Below are positions 40,913 to 50,323 of a stretch of DNA of 64,000 nucleotides, piece after piece (positions within the stretch are counted from its first letter, which is position 1; every line of letters begins with the position of its first letter). The translations under genes and the position numbers were made by a program. Source of the stretch: Companilactobacillus formosensis (lineage in GTDB: Bacteria > Bacillota > Bacilli > Lactobacillales > Lactobacillaceae); contig NZ_BJDU01000002.1 of the NCBI RefSeq assembly GCF_005405305.1, positions 62,001 to 126,000 on the forward strand, written 5' to 3'. The notes below the pieces were generated by a model that saw nothing but the letters and a program-made list of their open reading frames with translations, did no database searches and had not been told where the DNA came from.

Positions 40913-42984
40913 TGGCTACTTTTAGAAATTAAATTCTCACGATTCAAAAATAAAGTGGTATTAATGTTGATTAAAACAGAAGCAGCATCCAAATTTTTAT
41001 CGAGACCATTTTTTATTTCTTTGCCAATTATTTTTTCAAATAGAAGTGTATATAAATCAACGTTATTTGATAGTTTAGTTTTACGAATTCCATTGTGATA
41101 AAAATCAGTTGAATATGATAAGAATGGAAATTTTTCATAAATTTCACGTTCAAAGAATAAATCTTTAGCTGGAATATCACCGCCCATTAGGGCAATTTCA
41201 TGTTGGATTTGATATTGGAAAAGCCATTTGAAAAAGACAACGCAAGCCTCATTTTTATTGGAGTATTTGTTAATACCGATTAATCCGCCACCTAGAGCTG
41301 GTTTATTTCCAGGTATAGGAGCAATCCCATATTTTGCCGGATTTAAATTGTTTAGATGGTTAGAAAAACCGATCAAAATAGCAGTTTTATCATCATTGAA
41401 ATCCTTAACCTCCGAGTCCCACCAGCTTTTTATTTCGATATTACTTACTTCCCTAAGCTTTCTGTATAAATTATAAGTTTTAATAAAAATATCTGTATCA
41501 AATCGTAATCCATTTTCTGAATTATTTATGGTGCCGTTTAGCGAATAATAATATGGTAAGAATTCTGAAGCAATTAATGTGTCTGCGTTTCCCATTAACG
41601 ATAGCGATTTTACACCCTTTAATTCTGGTTCGTTTGAATCGTTAAAGAACTTTGCCAAGTTGACAAGTGATTGATAATTTATTGGGGGAATCAAGTTTTG
41701 GTTATATTTGTCTGAATACTGTTTTTTTATAATTTCATTATTAAATATTTTATTTTTGTAAAGCATAATTTGAATACTTGGATCCAATGGAAGAGCATAA
41801 GGAATTTTACCTTGATAAATATACTGATTCCAATTATTCAAACGAACCAATTCAGTTGTTAACTCTGGTATTTGATTCAGTGGACGGAAAATCTTCTTAC
41901 CAAACCAATTAAAATCACTAATATCTAGCCGAATTAAATCGTATTTTTGCCATTCATTACTGTTTAAAATTGCACGCATTTGAGGAAATTTCTTAGTAGT
42001 TAAATTGATTTTAATGTTATATTTTTGGGTCAAATCAGGAAGTAGAAATTTAATAATTCTTGAAAAAGGTGATTCTAATAATAATAGATTTAGTGAAACT
42101 GGCTTTTTATTATATGGGAATTGTTGATAGTCAGTATTATAGATATTGATAGTTAATTTTTTTTCTTGAAATTCCAACATTTTAATTAAAGAAAGAGCAA
42201 TCTTGTTGGCGGAGTAGTGGAAAACGTTTTTTTGTGTGTTGGATTCAAAGGAAACGATATTTTTTGAGCTGATTAAAATAATTTTGATTTTGTTATCTAA
42301 AGTTCTAGAAATATTTTGAAGACGATTGGCCAATTTGCTATCGAACGTGACAAAATTTCCTTGAGGATAATCAATGATTTTTTTGTAAATTTCTGTCATA
42401 TTATCATTGATAATATTAGAGTTTTCGAATTGCTTATAAAATCCCATACCAAGTTCATCTTTTATAATGAATGTCGGTTCGACAAATTTATTTTTTAGTA
42501 TTTTTAAATCAATTGATACTTGTCTAATGTTTTTATTTTTATAATTACCAATGAAAATAAGATTTTTAGGGTTATCAAGGAGTTTACTTATATCAGTCAC
42601 TGGTTCCAGATGGTTAATAATGAGAATTCCATAGAAATTTTCCCGTTTAATTTGTACAAGACATTTTTTCTCAAGTTCTAAATCATTATTTGTTTCAAAT
42701 AATTTGATAGTCAATCCAATGCTTTTTAATTCATGATATAAATTAGTATAAAAATCATTCGTATATTCATTCAATTGCGGAATCAGCAATGCAATTTGAG
42801 TGGATTTTTTTTGTCTAATTGATAACGCAGAAATGTCTCGAACATAGTTTAATTTCATGGCAGCTTGTTCGACTTTACGAATGGTATCAGCTTTTACATT
42901 CCCTCGATGGTTGAGAACATTTGATACTGTTCCTAAACTAACTTTGGCTTCTTTAGCAATATCCGTAATTGTTACTTTGCTCAT
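40909..42984 (-). CDS. LacI-type regulator fused to an extracellular solute-binding domain
   Basis: 691 residues, about twice the LacI size. Residues 4-50 are a LacI HTH (VTITDIAKEAKVSLGTVSNV); about 60-265 resemble a degenerate LacI sugar domain (QIALLIPQLNEYTNDFYTNL). From about 290 the protein is a family-1 solute-binding domain, as in sugar ABC transporters: YALPLDPSIQIMLYKNK, LIASEFLPYYYSLNG, KTAILIGFSNH, and a C-terminal VVFFKWLFQYQIQ. It has no signal peptide, so the binding domain acts inside the cell as a sensor. Divergent from the ABC-GDPD operon, whose control region holds a 24-bp perfect palindrome. AAAGGAG precedes the ATG. Confidence 0.82.
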   Translation of the reverse strand: MSKVTITDIAKEAKVSLGTVSNVLNHRGNVKADTIRKVEQAAMKLNYVRDISALSIRQKKSTQIALLIPQLNEYTNDFYTNLYHELKSIGLTIKLFETNNDLELEKKCLVQIKRENFYGILIINHLEPVTDISKLLDNPKNLIFIGNYKNKNIRQVSIDLKILKNKFVEPTFIIKDELGMGFYKQFENSNIINDNMTEIYKKIIDYPQGNFVTFDSKLANRLQNISRTLDNKIKIILISSKNIVSFESNTQKNVFHYSANKIALSLIKMLEFQEKKLTINIYNTDYQQFPYNKKPVSLNLLLLESPFSRIIKFLLPDLTQKYNIKINLTTKKFPQMRAILNSNEWQKYDLIRLDISDFNWFGKKIFRPLNQIPELTTELVRLNNWNQYIYQGKIPYALPLDPSIQIMLYKNKIFNNEIIKKQYSDKYNQNLIPPINYQSLVNLAKFFNDSNEPELKGVKSLSLMGNADTLIASEFLPYYYSLNGTINNSENGLRFDTDIFIKTYNLYRKLREVSNIEIKSWWDSEVKDFNDDKTAILIGFSNHLNNLNPAKYGIAPIPGNKPALGGGLIGINKYSNKNEACVVFFKWLFQYQIQHEIALMGGDIPAKDLFFEREIYEKFPFLSYSTDFYHNGIRKTKLSNNVDLYTLLFEKIIGKEIKNGLDKNLDAASVLININTTLFLNRENLISKSSH

Positions 42985-43092
42985 ATATATCTCCTTTAAA
43001 TGTTGTTACAGTAAGGTATTAATTGAATTTACAAAAAATTTACATAAAAGCGATTTTTCATATACATAAATCTCATATAATAATTATATCGT

Positions 43093-43116
43093 CTTAATTG
43101 AAACGTTTCAATTAAG
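43093..43116. promoter_or_regulatory. 24-bp perfect palindromic operator
   Basis: A perfect palindrome centred on TTGAAACGTTTCAA with arms reaching CTTAA at each side, in the region between the LacI-SBP hybrid and the ABC operon. It starts 12 bases after a TATAAT (43076-43081), so it would overlap the transcription start of the ABC operon. Typical of a LacI-family operator. Confidence 0.75.
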
Positions 43117-43155
43117 AGGTGAAAATAATTGAAACATTATAAGGGAGATAGTAGC

Positions 43156-44205
43156 GTGAAGAAATATTTTAAATTAATACTTATTACATCTTTATTTTTT
43201 TCAGTTTTAGCAGGATGTGGTGCGAATAAAAAGGGAAGTAGTGCAGCAAAGGAAAAAATCGTAGTTTACTCTAATTCAATTAGTAATGGTCGTGGAGATT
43301 TCTTGAAAGAGGAAGCTGCAAAAAAAGGTTTCAAATTAGAATTAGTTGATTTAGGCGGGAACGACATTTATAACCGTTTGGTAGCTGAAAAAGATGCACC
43401 AGTGGCCGATGTAGCCTTTGGAATGAATCAAATGAATTTTTCATCTTTAAAGAATAAAGGAATTTTGGAAAAATATACTCCAAATTGGTTAAGTAAGGTC
43501 AACAAAAATCTTGGAGATAAAGATAATTACTTTGCTCCACTAACTGAACAACGAGTATTTATGATTTATAACGCTGATAAGATTAAAAAGAGTGAAGCTG
43601 CCAAAGACTGGAAAGATATGTATTCTGATCCTCAAAATAAAGGTAAATACATTGTGCCAACTAATCTTGGCGGTGCAACTACTAATGCAGTCGTTTACAC
43701 ACAATTGATGAATAACCTTGAAAAAAATAAAAAACTTGGTGTTTCTGATGCTGGGTGGAAAGAATTAAGTAGCTACTTTAAGAATGGTAAGACTTTATCT
43801 GAAGGTCAAACGGAAGTTGGTGCTTTAATGAATGGTGATGCTAAGTACGCGTATACATTCTTGAGTAATGTTCCCGTAGTTGAAAAGAAGTTAAATGTTC
43901 ATTTGGGTGTTGTTAATCCATCATACGGAGTTCCACAAACAATCGAGCAAGTTGGTATTTTAAAGAAGAAGAATCCTAAAAATAGTACGAAGAAATTTGT
44001 TGACTGGCTAGGTAGTGCTGACTTGCAGGGTAAGTGGGCCAAAAAATTTGGAACAGCTCCTGTAAATAAGGATGCAGAATCTTCAATGGATCCTAGAGTA
44101 AAACAAATTATGAAAGAAACTACACCTCAAAAAGTAGATTACGACTTTGTTAACAATCATTTATCTAAATGGGTTGAACATGTCGAATTAAATATATTGA
44201 AGTAG
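43156..44205 (+). CDS. ABC transporter substrate-binding lipoprotein (iron/phosphonate-type family)
   Basis: 349 residues with a lipoprotein signal and lipobox LAGC, then a two-lobe binding protein of the type that also serves Fe3+ and 2-aminoethylphosphonate transporters (ADVAFGMNQMNFSSLKNKGILE, then FLSNVPVVEKKL). The start is GTG 43156, 8-9 bases after AAGGGAG; an upstream TTG in frame is less likely. First gene of a four-gene operon. With a glycerophosphodiester phosphodiesterase at the operon end, the ligand may be a glycerophosphodiester or another organophosphate (inference). Confidence 0.85.
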   Translation: MKKYFKLILITSLFFSVLAGCGANKKGSSAAKEKIVVYSNSISNGRGDFLKEEAAKKGFKLELVDLGGNDIYNRLVAEKDAPVADVAFGMNQMNFSSLKNKGILEKYTPNWLSKVNKNLGDKDNYFAPLTEQRVFMIYNADKIKKSEAAKDWKDMYSDPQNKGKYIVPTNLGGATTNAVVYTQLMNNLEKNKKLGVSDAGWKELSSYFKNGKTLSEGQTEVGALMNGDAKYAYTFLSNVPVVEKKLNVHLGVVNPSYGVPQTIEQVGILKKKNPKNSTKKFVDWLGSADLQGKWAKKFGTAPVNKDAESSMDPRVKQIMKETTPQKVDYDFVNNHLSKWVEHVELNILK

Positions 44206-44218
44206 AGGAATTCGATAA

Positions 44219-45232
44219 ATGATAACTTTTAAGAATGTGCAGATTAAATACGATGATTTTTTAGCTGTGCCAGATTTAAGTTTTGAAGTTAAAGAAGGTG
44301 AATTTTTTACCTTATTGGGTCCCTCTGGATGTGGTAAAACTACTACTTTAAGAGCTTTAGCAGGATTTTTAGAAACTAGTAATGGACAAATTGAAATTGA
44401 TGGTCAAGATATTACTCATTCTCCTATCAATGAAAGAGGGGTGGGGATGGTCTTTCAGAGTTATGCTCTATTTCCGACAATGACCACTAGAGAAAATATT
44501 GGCTTTGGATTAAAAGTTGAAAAAAGAGATAAAAAATATATTGATCAAAGAGTTCAAGAAATCGCCAAAATGGTCGATTTAACTAATGATCAATTGGATA
44601 AAAATGTGTCTAATTTATCGGGCGGGCAGCAACAACGAGTTGCAATTGCTAGGGCAATCGCAAAAAAGCCAAAGATTTTAGTAATGGATGAACCATTGTC
44701 AAATTTGGACGCGAAGTTACGTAAAACATTACGTAAAGAAATCAAGGACTTTCAACAAAAGTATGGTATAACTATGATTTATGTTACTCATGATCAAGAA
44801 GAAGCGTTGATGTTATCAGATCGAATTGCTGTTTTTAATAAAGGAAATTTAGAACAGATTGGAAGTCCTGATGAAATTTATAATCATTCTGAAACAGAAT
44901 TTGTTTGTAATTTTATCGGTGATGCAAATGCCTACACTTTAGATGATTTAACAAAAATGCATCTAAATACTGTTGAATTGGAATCTTACGATAAATTTTA
45001 TATTAGACCGGAAAAATTACTTTTATCTAGAGAAAATAATAATCAATTAATAGGGCAAGTTATTTCCAAGGAATTTTATGGAATGTATACCTATTATAAA
45101 ATTGTAGTTAATGGTGTAGAAATGATTTCCTTTCAAAGTGAAAGTAATCTTGAACAATTTGAAATCAATGATAAAGTTGCAGTTATTTTGAATAAATCCG
45201 ATATTCTCCCGTACAAAGAGGGAGGGCGTTAA
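44219..45232 (+). CDS. ABC transporter ATP-binding protein
   Basis: 337 residues: Walker A GPSGCGKTT, Q-loop VFQSYALFPT, signature LSGGQQQRVAIARA, Walker B ILVMDEPLSNLD, and switch His in YVTHDQEEAL. A C-terminal TOBE-like domain from about 245 (FYIRPEKLLLSR) places it in the CUT1/Fe/phosphonate importer class. Starts 13 bases after the binding protein and ends 2 bases before the permease; AGAGG upstream of the ATG. Confidence 0.93.
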   Translation: MITFKNVQIKYDDFLAVPDLSFEVKEGEFFTLLGPSGCGKTTTLRALAGFLETSNGQIEIDGQDITHSPINERGVGMVFQSYALFPTMTTRENIGFGLKVEKRDKKYIDQRVQEIAKMVDLTNDQLDKNVSNLSGGQQQRVAIARAIAKKPKILVMDEPLSNLDAKLRKTLRKEIKDFQQKYGITMIYVTHDQEEALMLSDRIAVFNKGNLEQIGSPDEIYNHSETEFVCNFIGDANAYTLDDLTKMHLNTVELESYDKFYIRPEKLLLSRENNNQLIGQVISKEFYGMYTYYKIVVNGVEMISFQSESNLEQFEINDKVAVILNKSDILPYKEGGR

Positions 45233-45234
45233 TC

Positions 45235-46956
45235 ATGGTGAAAATTAAAAGATTAAACCCTAGTATGATTTTGTTTTTGATTCTTTTCCTTTGGTTTATT
45301 GTTTCTTTTATGATTTTTCCAAATGTTCAGATAATGAAAGCCATCTTTTTTGATCAACAAACATCAGCTGTCGAATCCATTCGAGCAATTTTAAGTTCTG
45401 AACGTGCAATGCAAGGTATTAAGAATTCTTTTATGTTGGCAGTTACTCTCAGCATAACTACAACAATAGTTGGTATTCTGGAAGTATTATTTCTAGAATA
45501 TTTTGAAATTAGATTCCGGAAGGTTATCAATTTGGCCTATATGATTCCTTTGATTTTTGGAGGAGTTATGGTTGCCAATGGTTATATTTTTACTTATGGA
45601 TCTAAAGGTTTTATAACAACGTTTTTACTAAAGATATTTCCTAAATTGAATCCATCATGGTTCTCAGGTTATCATGCTGTAATTTTTTTGATGACATTTG
45701 CATGTACCTCAACGTATATGATTTTTTTCCGTAATTCATTCAAAGGAATTGATTATCAAACCGTTGAAGCAGCTAGAGGATTAGGAGCATCTAATTTTAA
45801 AATTATCTTTCAAATTATTTTACCGACATTAAAACCTATAATTCTAACTTGTACAATTTTATTATTTCAAACAGGATTGATGGCAATGTCGGCTCCACTT
45901 ATGGTTGGGGGTAGAGGATTCGAAACTATCAGTCCATTGATTCTAACTTTTACTCAAAGACCTAGCTCTAGAACATTAGCTGCAATTCTTTCATTATTTT
46001 TGGGTGTTATTCAATTGTTTTTATTGTACGTAATACAACGTAATGAACGTAAAGGAAATTTCTTATCAATTTCGAAGGTTTCCACAAAAATTAAGCGCAC
46101 TAGAATTCATAACCCGCTCTTTAATTTCATTGCTCATACTCTGGCATATTCTTTTGCTTTAATCAATTTAGTTCCGTTTATGATCGTGATATTGTTTTCA
46201 TTTACTAATATTAAAGCTATTGCTAGTCGAAAATTACATTTGAATAGTTTTAGTTTAGAAAATTATAAAATGATATTAACAAGTGAATCAGCGTATCGTC
46301 CTTTTTTAACAAGTGTTTTTTATGCAACAATATCATCTATCGCAGTGGTGGTATTAATGTTGATAGTATCTCATTTTGTTTATAAGAAGAGAAATAAGTT
46401 TACGACAATCTTAGAAATGATCATATATACTCCTTGGGTTTTCCCAGGACTAATGTTTGCTTTGGGACTTGTCATAACCTATTCTCGACCACATATGATT
46501 GTGATGAATAATATATTAACGGGTAGCTTAGTTATTATGCTGATTGCTTATATTATTGTCATGATGCCCAATACATTTCGATTTTTGAAGGCTTCATTTT
46601 TTGCGGTAGATTCTTCTTTAGAAGATGCTGCGAAAAACTTAGGTGCTAAATCAACATATACTTTTATTAAAATTGTTCTACCGATTGTTTTACCAACTGT
46701 TTTAGCGATGCTAGCAATTAATTTTAATGGAAAATTGAGTGAGTATGATTTGTCAGTCTTTTTGTATAATCCTATTGCTAAACCAATTGGAGTTGTTATA
46801 AAAAATAATTCATCGACCGATGCCGGTATTGAAGGTATTGCTTTGAATTTTGTTTATTCAGTGATCTTAATGACAATCAACGCTCTGATCTTTTTCTTCG
46901 TCTATGCTGATGGGAAAAATAAAATTAAAAATTTACTAAAAAAAGAAAGACAATGA
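45235..46956 (+). CDS. ABC transporter permease, two fused transmembrane domains
   Basis: 573 residues with about 12 helices. Two EAA loops are visible, TVEAARGLGASNFKIIFQ (about 178) and LEDAAKNLGAKSTYTFIK (about 463), so both permease halves are in one chain, as in iron- and phosphonate-type importers. The whole operon thus codes binding protein, ATPase and a self-sufficient membrane part. Confidence 0.92.
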   Translation: MVKIKRLNPSMILFLILFLWFIVSFMIFPNVQIMKAIFFDQQTSAVESIRAILSSERAMQGIKNSFMLAVTLSITTTIVGILEVLFLEYFEIRFRKVINLAYMIPLIFGGVMVANGYIFTYGSKGFITTFLLKIFPKLNPSWFSGYHAVIFLMTFACTSTYMIFFRNSFKGIDYQTVEAARGLGASNFKIIFQIILPTLKPIILTCTILLFQTGLMAMSAPLMVGGRGFETISPLILTFTQRPSSRTLAAILSLFLGVIQLFLLYVIQRNERKGNFLSISKVSTKIKRTRIHNPLFNFIAHTLAYSFALINLVPFMIVILFSFTNIKAIASRKLHLNSFSLENYKMILTSESAYRPFLTSVFYATISSIAVVVLMLIVSHFVYKKRNKFTTILEMIIYTPWVFPGLMFALGLVITYSRPHMIVMNNILTGSLVIMLIAYIIVMMPNTFRFLKASFFAVDSSLEDAAKNLGAKSTYTFIKIVLPIVLPTVLAMLAINFNGKLSEYDLSVFLYNPIAKPIGVVIKNNSSTDAGIEGIALNFVYSVILMTINALIFFFVYADGKNKIKNLLKKERQ

Positions 46957-46959
46957 TAA

Positions 46960-47796
46960 ATGAAAATCAATAATCGACAAATTGAGCAAAAACTTCGTGA
47001 GAAAGCATTTTTAATTTTGGTTCATAGAGGATCTCATGGCGGAAATATTATTGAAAATACTAGTGATGCTGTAAAAGTAGCTTTGTTACAACATGCTGAT
47101 ATGGTAGAAATTGATATTTCTAAATCTTCGGATGGTAATTTTTATATTTTCCATGATGGGGGAGAAAAACGTCTGTTACATGAATTAAGAAATATAAAAA
47201 AATTGACTTCTCAAGAAATAGAATCTAAATTACTGCATAATAGTTTGGATGAACCGATTGATAAAAAGATTGAAAGTTTCGATTATTTTTATAATCATGT
47301 GAATCACAATACGTTAATTAATATTGATCGGTCATGGGAATATTGGGAGACATTCTTACCATTTTTAGATAATTATTCTGAAATGCATGAATATTTTGTT
47401 CTTAAGTCACCTCCAAAAAGAGAATATTTAAGACAGCTTAGCAATCATCATATTAAATATTTATACTTTCCAATAATTACCGATTTAAAACAACTTGAAA
47501 TATTAGAAGAATTTCCAGATTTGAATTTAGTTGGCTTAGAAATTATTGAGCCATTAGAAGGTAAATTTAGATTGATTGATTCTCCAAAAATTGACGCATA
47601 TCGTTGTAAAGATTTAATGCTTTTATCTAATAGTATTAAGCTAAATGATCGAACTAAACTATTTAGTGGTCTAGATGATAACGTGGCTTTGCTAGAAGGT
47701 CCTCAATTTAGTTGGGAATCGATTCTAAAAACGGGGATTAATGCTATTCAAACGGATTGGCCTGATATTCTAAATCAGTATAGACAGACATTATAA
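46960..47796 (+). CDS. Glycerophosphodiester phosphodiesterase family protein
   Basis: 278 residues of the GDPD family: LVHRGSHGG with the His-Arg pair, ENTSDAV, MVEIDISKSSDGNFYIFHDGG with the catalytic Glu/Asp/His set, and a C-terminal AIQTDWPDIL matching the family end. No signal peptide, so it hydrolyses an imported glycerophosphodiester to glycerol 3-phosphate and an alcohol, or a related diester. It starts 4 bases after the permease stop and is the last gene of the operon. Some spacing between motifs differs from canonical UgpQ, so a related phosphodiester is possible. Confidence 0.85.
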   Translation: MKINNRQIEQKLREKAFLILVHRGSHGGNIIENTSDAVKVALLQHADMVEIDISKSSDGNFYIFHDGGEKRLLHELRNIKKLTSQEIESKLLHNSLDEPIDKKIESFDYFYNHVNHNTLINIDRSWEYWETFLPFLDNYSEMHEYFVLKSPPKREYLRQLSNHHIKYLYFPIITDLKQLEILEEFPDLNLVGLEIIEPLEGKFRLIDSPKIDAYRCKDLMLLSNSIKLNDRTKLFSGLDDNVALLEGPQFSWESILKTGINAIQTDWPDILNQYRQTL

Positions 47797-47821
47797 TAAT
47801 ATTCAGCTAAGACTGGAGTTT
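47786..47821 (+). repeat. 36-bp perfect repeat (copy 2)
   Basis: Identical to 20710-20745. It begins inside the last codons of the GDPD gene (Gln-Thr-Leu-stop) and ends in the loop of the terminator. Confidence 0.9.
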
Positions 47822-47836
47822 TCTCCGGTCTTTTTT
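47809..47836 (+). terminator. Terminator of the ABC-GDPD operon
   Basis: 10-bp stem AAGACTGGAG with CTCCGGTCTT (one G-U pair), TTTT loop, T6 run. Confidence 0.9.
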
Positions 47837-47959
47837 CATGCATTTAAGAATAATCCACACTAACTTCAAACTTTCGTCATCATTTCTTAAGCTAGTTTAA
47901 ATACTTCTCAAGTAAAGTAATAACTAACAATTAAGAAAAAAGACGAAAGGAGAAAAGAT

Positions 47960-48472
47960 ATGCGATATATACCGTTATTATTTATTCTGACAATAGCTTT
48001 TTGCTTAGGATTAATTATCTTCAATTTAGTTAAAGATTTTGAAAAACGTCGGTTTAATTTGATTAGTTTGGTTTACTTAACATTTCTAGCGACTATTTTA
48101 TTTACGCCAATTTCATTTGACGGTTCATCTGTTTATGTTATGCCAGCCGGTATTGGACAGGTAAACCTGCATAAGCTAAATATATTAGAATTAGGTTTTG
48201 CTGAAAATATTATTTTGACTGTACCACTAGGCTTTTTAATCAAATATTATCTTCCAAAAATTTCAATAATATCTGTGGCACTTGCTGGTTTTTTAATTGG
48301 TGGTTTAATCGAGACAACCCAATTTTTCTTATCTCACATTTTCTTGATCAATCGTACAAGTGACATTAATGATGTGATTGCTAATGCATTGGGAATTGTT
48401 GTTGGAGCAATTTTATTGATTATTTATGAAAAAATTACTGCAAAATCTACATCCAAACAGAGTCATATTTAG
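47960..48472 (+). CDS. VanZ-like family membrane protein
   Basis: 170 residues with four or five helices and the VanZ-like features NIILTVPLGFLIKYYLP, GGLIETTQFF and RTSDINDVIANALG. Members are integral membrane proteins linked loosely to teicoplanin resistance or of unknown role; the chemistry is unknown. AAAGGAG lies 9 bases upstream. Stands alone; no operon partner is evident (next gene 38 bases downstream has its own ribosome site and could be co-transcribed). Confidence 0.85.
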   Translation: MRYIPLLFILTIAFCLGLIIFNLVKDFEKRRFNLISLVYLTFLATILFTPISFDGSSVYVMPAGIGQVNLHKLNILELGFAENIILTVPLGFLIKYYLPKISIISVALAGFLIGGLIETTQFFLSHIFLINRTSDINDVIANALGIVVGAILLIIYEKITAKSTSKQSHI

Positions 48473-48510
48473 TCTATGGTAGAATTACTATGTAATTGGA
48501 GGCGCTTTCT

Positions 48511-49395
48511 ATGAAAGAAAATATTACAGAAGCAATTTTACAAATGAGAAAACAATTTAAAACGCAAGATGATAAGCGTGATGCTGGATTGCCAACAGAA
48601 ATCCCCGAAGTGACACGGATCAATGATTTAGCATATGGGCCAGATCCTAAGTGGAATTTGTTAGATATTTATTTACCTAAAAATGCCACAGGACCAATTC
48701 CTACTATTATTAATATCCACGGTGGTGGTTGGTGTTATGGTACTAAGGAAACTTATCAATTTTTCGGCTTAAATTGGGCTAAACGAGGTTTTGCCTTTGT
48801 AAATGCCAATTATCGTTTGGCACCAGATGTGGATTTTCCAAAAGAATTGAATGATGTAGATAGTTATATTCACTTTGTATCTAATCATGCGGATGAATAT
48901 AATTTAGATAAAAATAATGTCTTTTTGATGGGAGACAGTGCTGGTGGTCAAATGGCTGAACAATATGTCACTATTTTGACTAATCCAGAATATCGACAAT
49001 TATTTGACTATGAACTGACGGATTTAAAATTTAAAGCAGTTATTTTAAATAGTGCCGCTAATTTTATGGCTGAACCTACGGCTATCAGTGGAGCGGTGGC
49101 CGGCTACTTTACTCCGGAATCGGTTCAAAAATATTCTGAACAACTAAACGTCGAAAAATATATTACTAAGGATTTCTTGCCAGCATATATCTCCACGGCT
49201 AATCAAGATTTCTTACGCAATAGTGCTTTTAAAATGGATGGCTTTTTAATAGCTAAAAATATTCCTCATATTTGTAAAATGTATGGCGATGAGAAGAATC
49301 CGCGCGGACATGTTTTCTTGATTAATCAAAAAGATGAATTGGCTAAAAAAGCTAATGATGATGAGATGGCTTTTCTTAAGAGTTACCTCAATTAG
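48511..49395 (+). CDS. Alpha/beta hydrolase (esterase/lipase, HSL-like)
   Basis: 294 residues of the alpha/beta hydrolase-3 type: oxyanion motif NIHGGGW, nucleophile Ser in GDSAGGQMA, and a C-terminal His in PRGHVFLI. No signal peptide; a cytoplasmic carboxylesterase of unknown substrate. The start is ATG 48511 after TTGGAGG; the in-frame extension upstream lacks a ribosome site. Confidence 0.88.
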   Translation: MKENITEAILQMRKQFKTQDDKRDAGLPTEIPEVTRINDLAYGPDPKWNLLDIYLPKNATGPIPTIINIHGGGWCYGTKETYQFFGLNWAKRGFAFVNANYRLAPDVDFPKELNDVDSYIHFVSNHADEYNLDKNNVFLMGDSAGGQMAEQYVTILTNPEYRQLFDYELTDLKFKAVILNSAANFMAEPTAISGAVAGYFTPESVQKYSEQLNVEKYITKDFLPAYISTANQDFLRNSAFKMDGFLIAKNIPHICKMYGDEKNPRGHVFLINQKDELAKKANDDEMAFLKSYLN

Positions 49396-49412
49396 TTTGT
49401 AAAATGATATAA

Positions 49413-49426
49413 TGTAAACGCGTTCT
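49413..49426 (+). promoter_or_regulatory. Promoter -10 and candidate cre site of the aldo/keto reductase
   Basis: TATAAT at 49408-49413 overlaps TGTAAACGCGTTCT (12 of 14 cre positions). A CcpA complex here would block initiation. Confidence 0.5.
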
Positions 49427-49475
49427 ATTTAATTAAAATCATTGTGGAATGACTCAAGAGAATGGAGAAATTTGT

Positions 49476-50279
49476 ATGCAATATAAAAAATTTAGTAATG
49501 GTGTATCAATTCCAATGTTGGGTTTTGGAACTTACGAGATTGATAACGCTGATGTTCCGGCCGCTATTCAGGGTGCTTTAGATGCCGGTTATCGTCATTT
49601 TGATTGTGCTCACATTTATGGTAATGAAGCAGCTATCGGTGAAGCTTTTAAGAATGCAGATGTTAAAAGAGAAGATTTATTTATCACTTCAAAGGTTTGG
49701 AATGCTGATCAAGGTTATGACAAAACTTTAAAGGCTTTTGAACAGACTTTAACTGATCTTCAAATGGATTATTTGGATCTATATTTGATTCATTGGCCAA
49801 ATGAAGACAACTTTGACTTGACGCTCGATACTTGGAAAGCTATGGAAACACTTTATGAACAAGGTAAAGTTAAGGCCATCGGTGTATCGAACTTCTCAGA
49901 GGATCAATTGAAGAAAGTCTTTGCAATGTGCAAGGTTAAACCTATGGTCAACCAAATCGAACGTCATCCATACAAAGTTCAAGCAGAATTAGGCAAATTT
50001 GACGAAGATAACGGTATTGTTAACGAAGGATATTCACCAATTGGACATGGTCACTTGATTCTAGAAGATGAAACTATCAATAAAATTGCTGAAAAGCATC
50101 ATAAGACTGCTGCTCAAGTAGTTTTGCGTTGGCATATCGACACTGGTTTTGTAGTCTTTCCAAAATCATCTAAGGTTGCACGTGTTAAAGAAAACTTTGA
50201 TATTTTCGACTTTAACTTGGATGAAGATGAAATTAAAGCCATTAGTGCTTTAGATCAAGACAAACATTTGAATTATTAA
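49476..50279 (+). CDS. Aldo/keto reductase
   Basis: 267-residue NADPH-dependent reductase with the family tetrad: Asp and Tyr in DCAHIYGNE, Lys in FITSKVWN, His in YLIHWP. The cofactor-binding end FPKSSKVARVKENFDIF is present. The start is ATG 49476 after GGAGAAA; 9 upstream codons are excluded because they lack a ribosome site. Resembles 2,5-diketo-gluconate/methylglyoxal reductase-type enzymes of lactobacilli; exact substrate open. Single gene with terminator. Confidence 0.92.
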   Translation: MQYKKFSNGVSIPMLGFGTYEIDNADVPAAIQGALDAGYRHFDCAHIYGNEAAIGEAFKNADVKREDLFITSKVWNADQGYDKTLKAFEQTLTDLQMDYLDLYLIHWPNEDNFDLTLDTWKAMETLYEQGKVKAIGVSNFSEDQLKKVFAMCKVKPMVNQIERHPYKVQAELGKFDEDNGIVNEGYSPIGHGHLILEDETINKIAEKHHKTAAQVVLRWHIDTGFVVFPKSSKVARVKENFDIFDFNLDEDEIKAISALDQDKHLNY

Positions 50280-50281
50280 TC

Positions 50282-50323
50282 AAAAAGAGAATTGAAGCAG
50301 TTAACTTCAATTCTCTTTTTTTT
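50282..50323. terminator. Bidirectional terminator
   Basis: 16-bp perfect stem (50282-50297 with 50305-50320), T8 run on +, A-run on -; between convergent genes. Confidence 0.92.
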
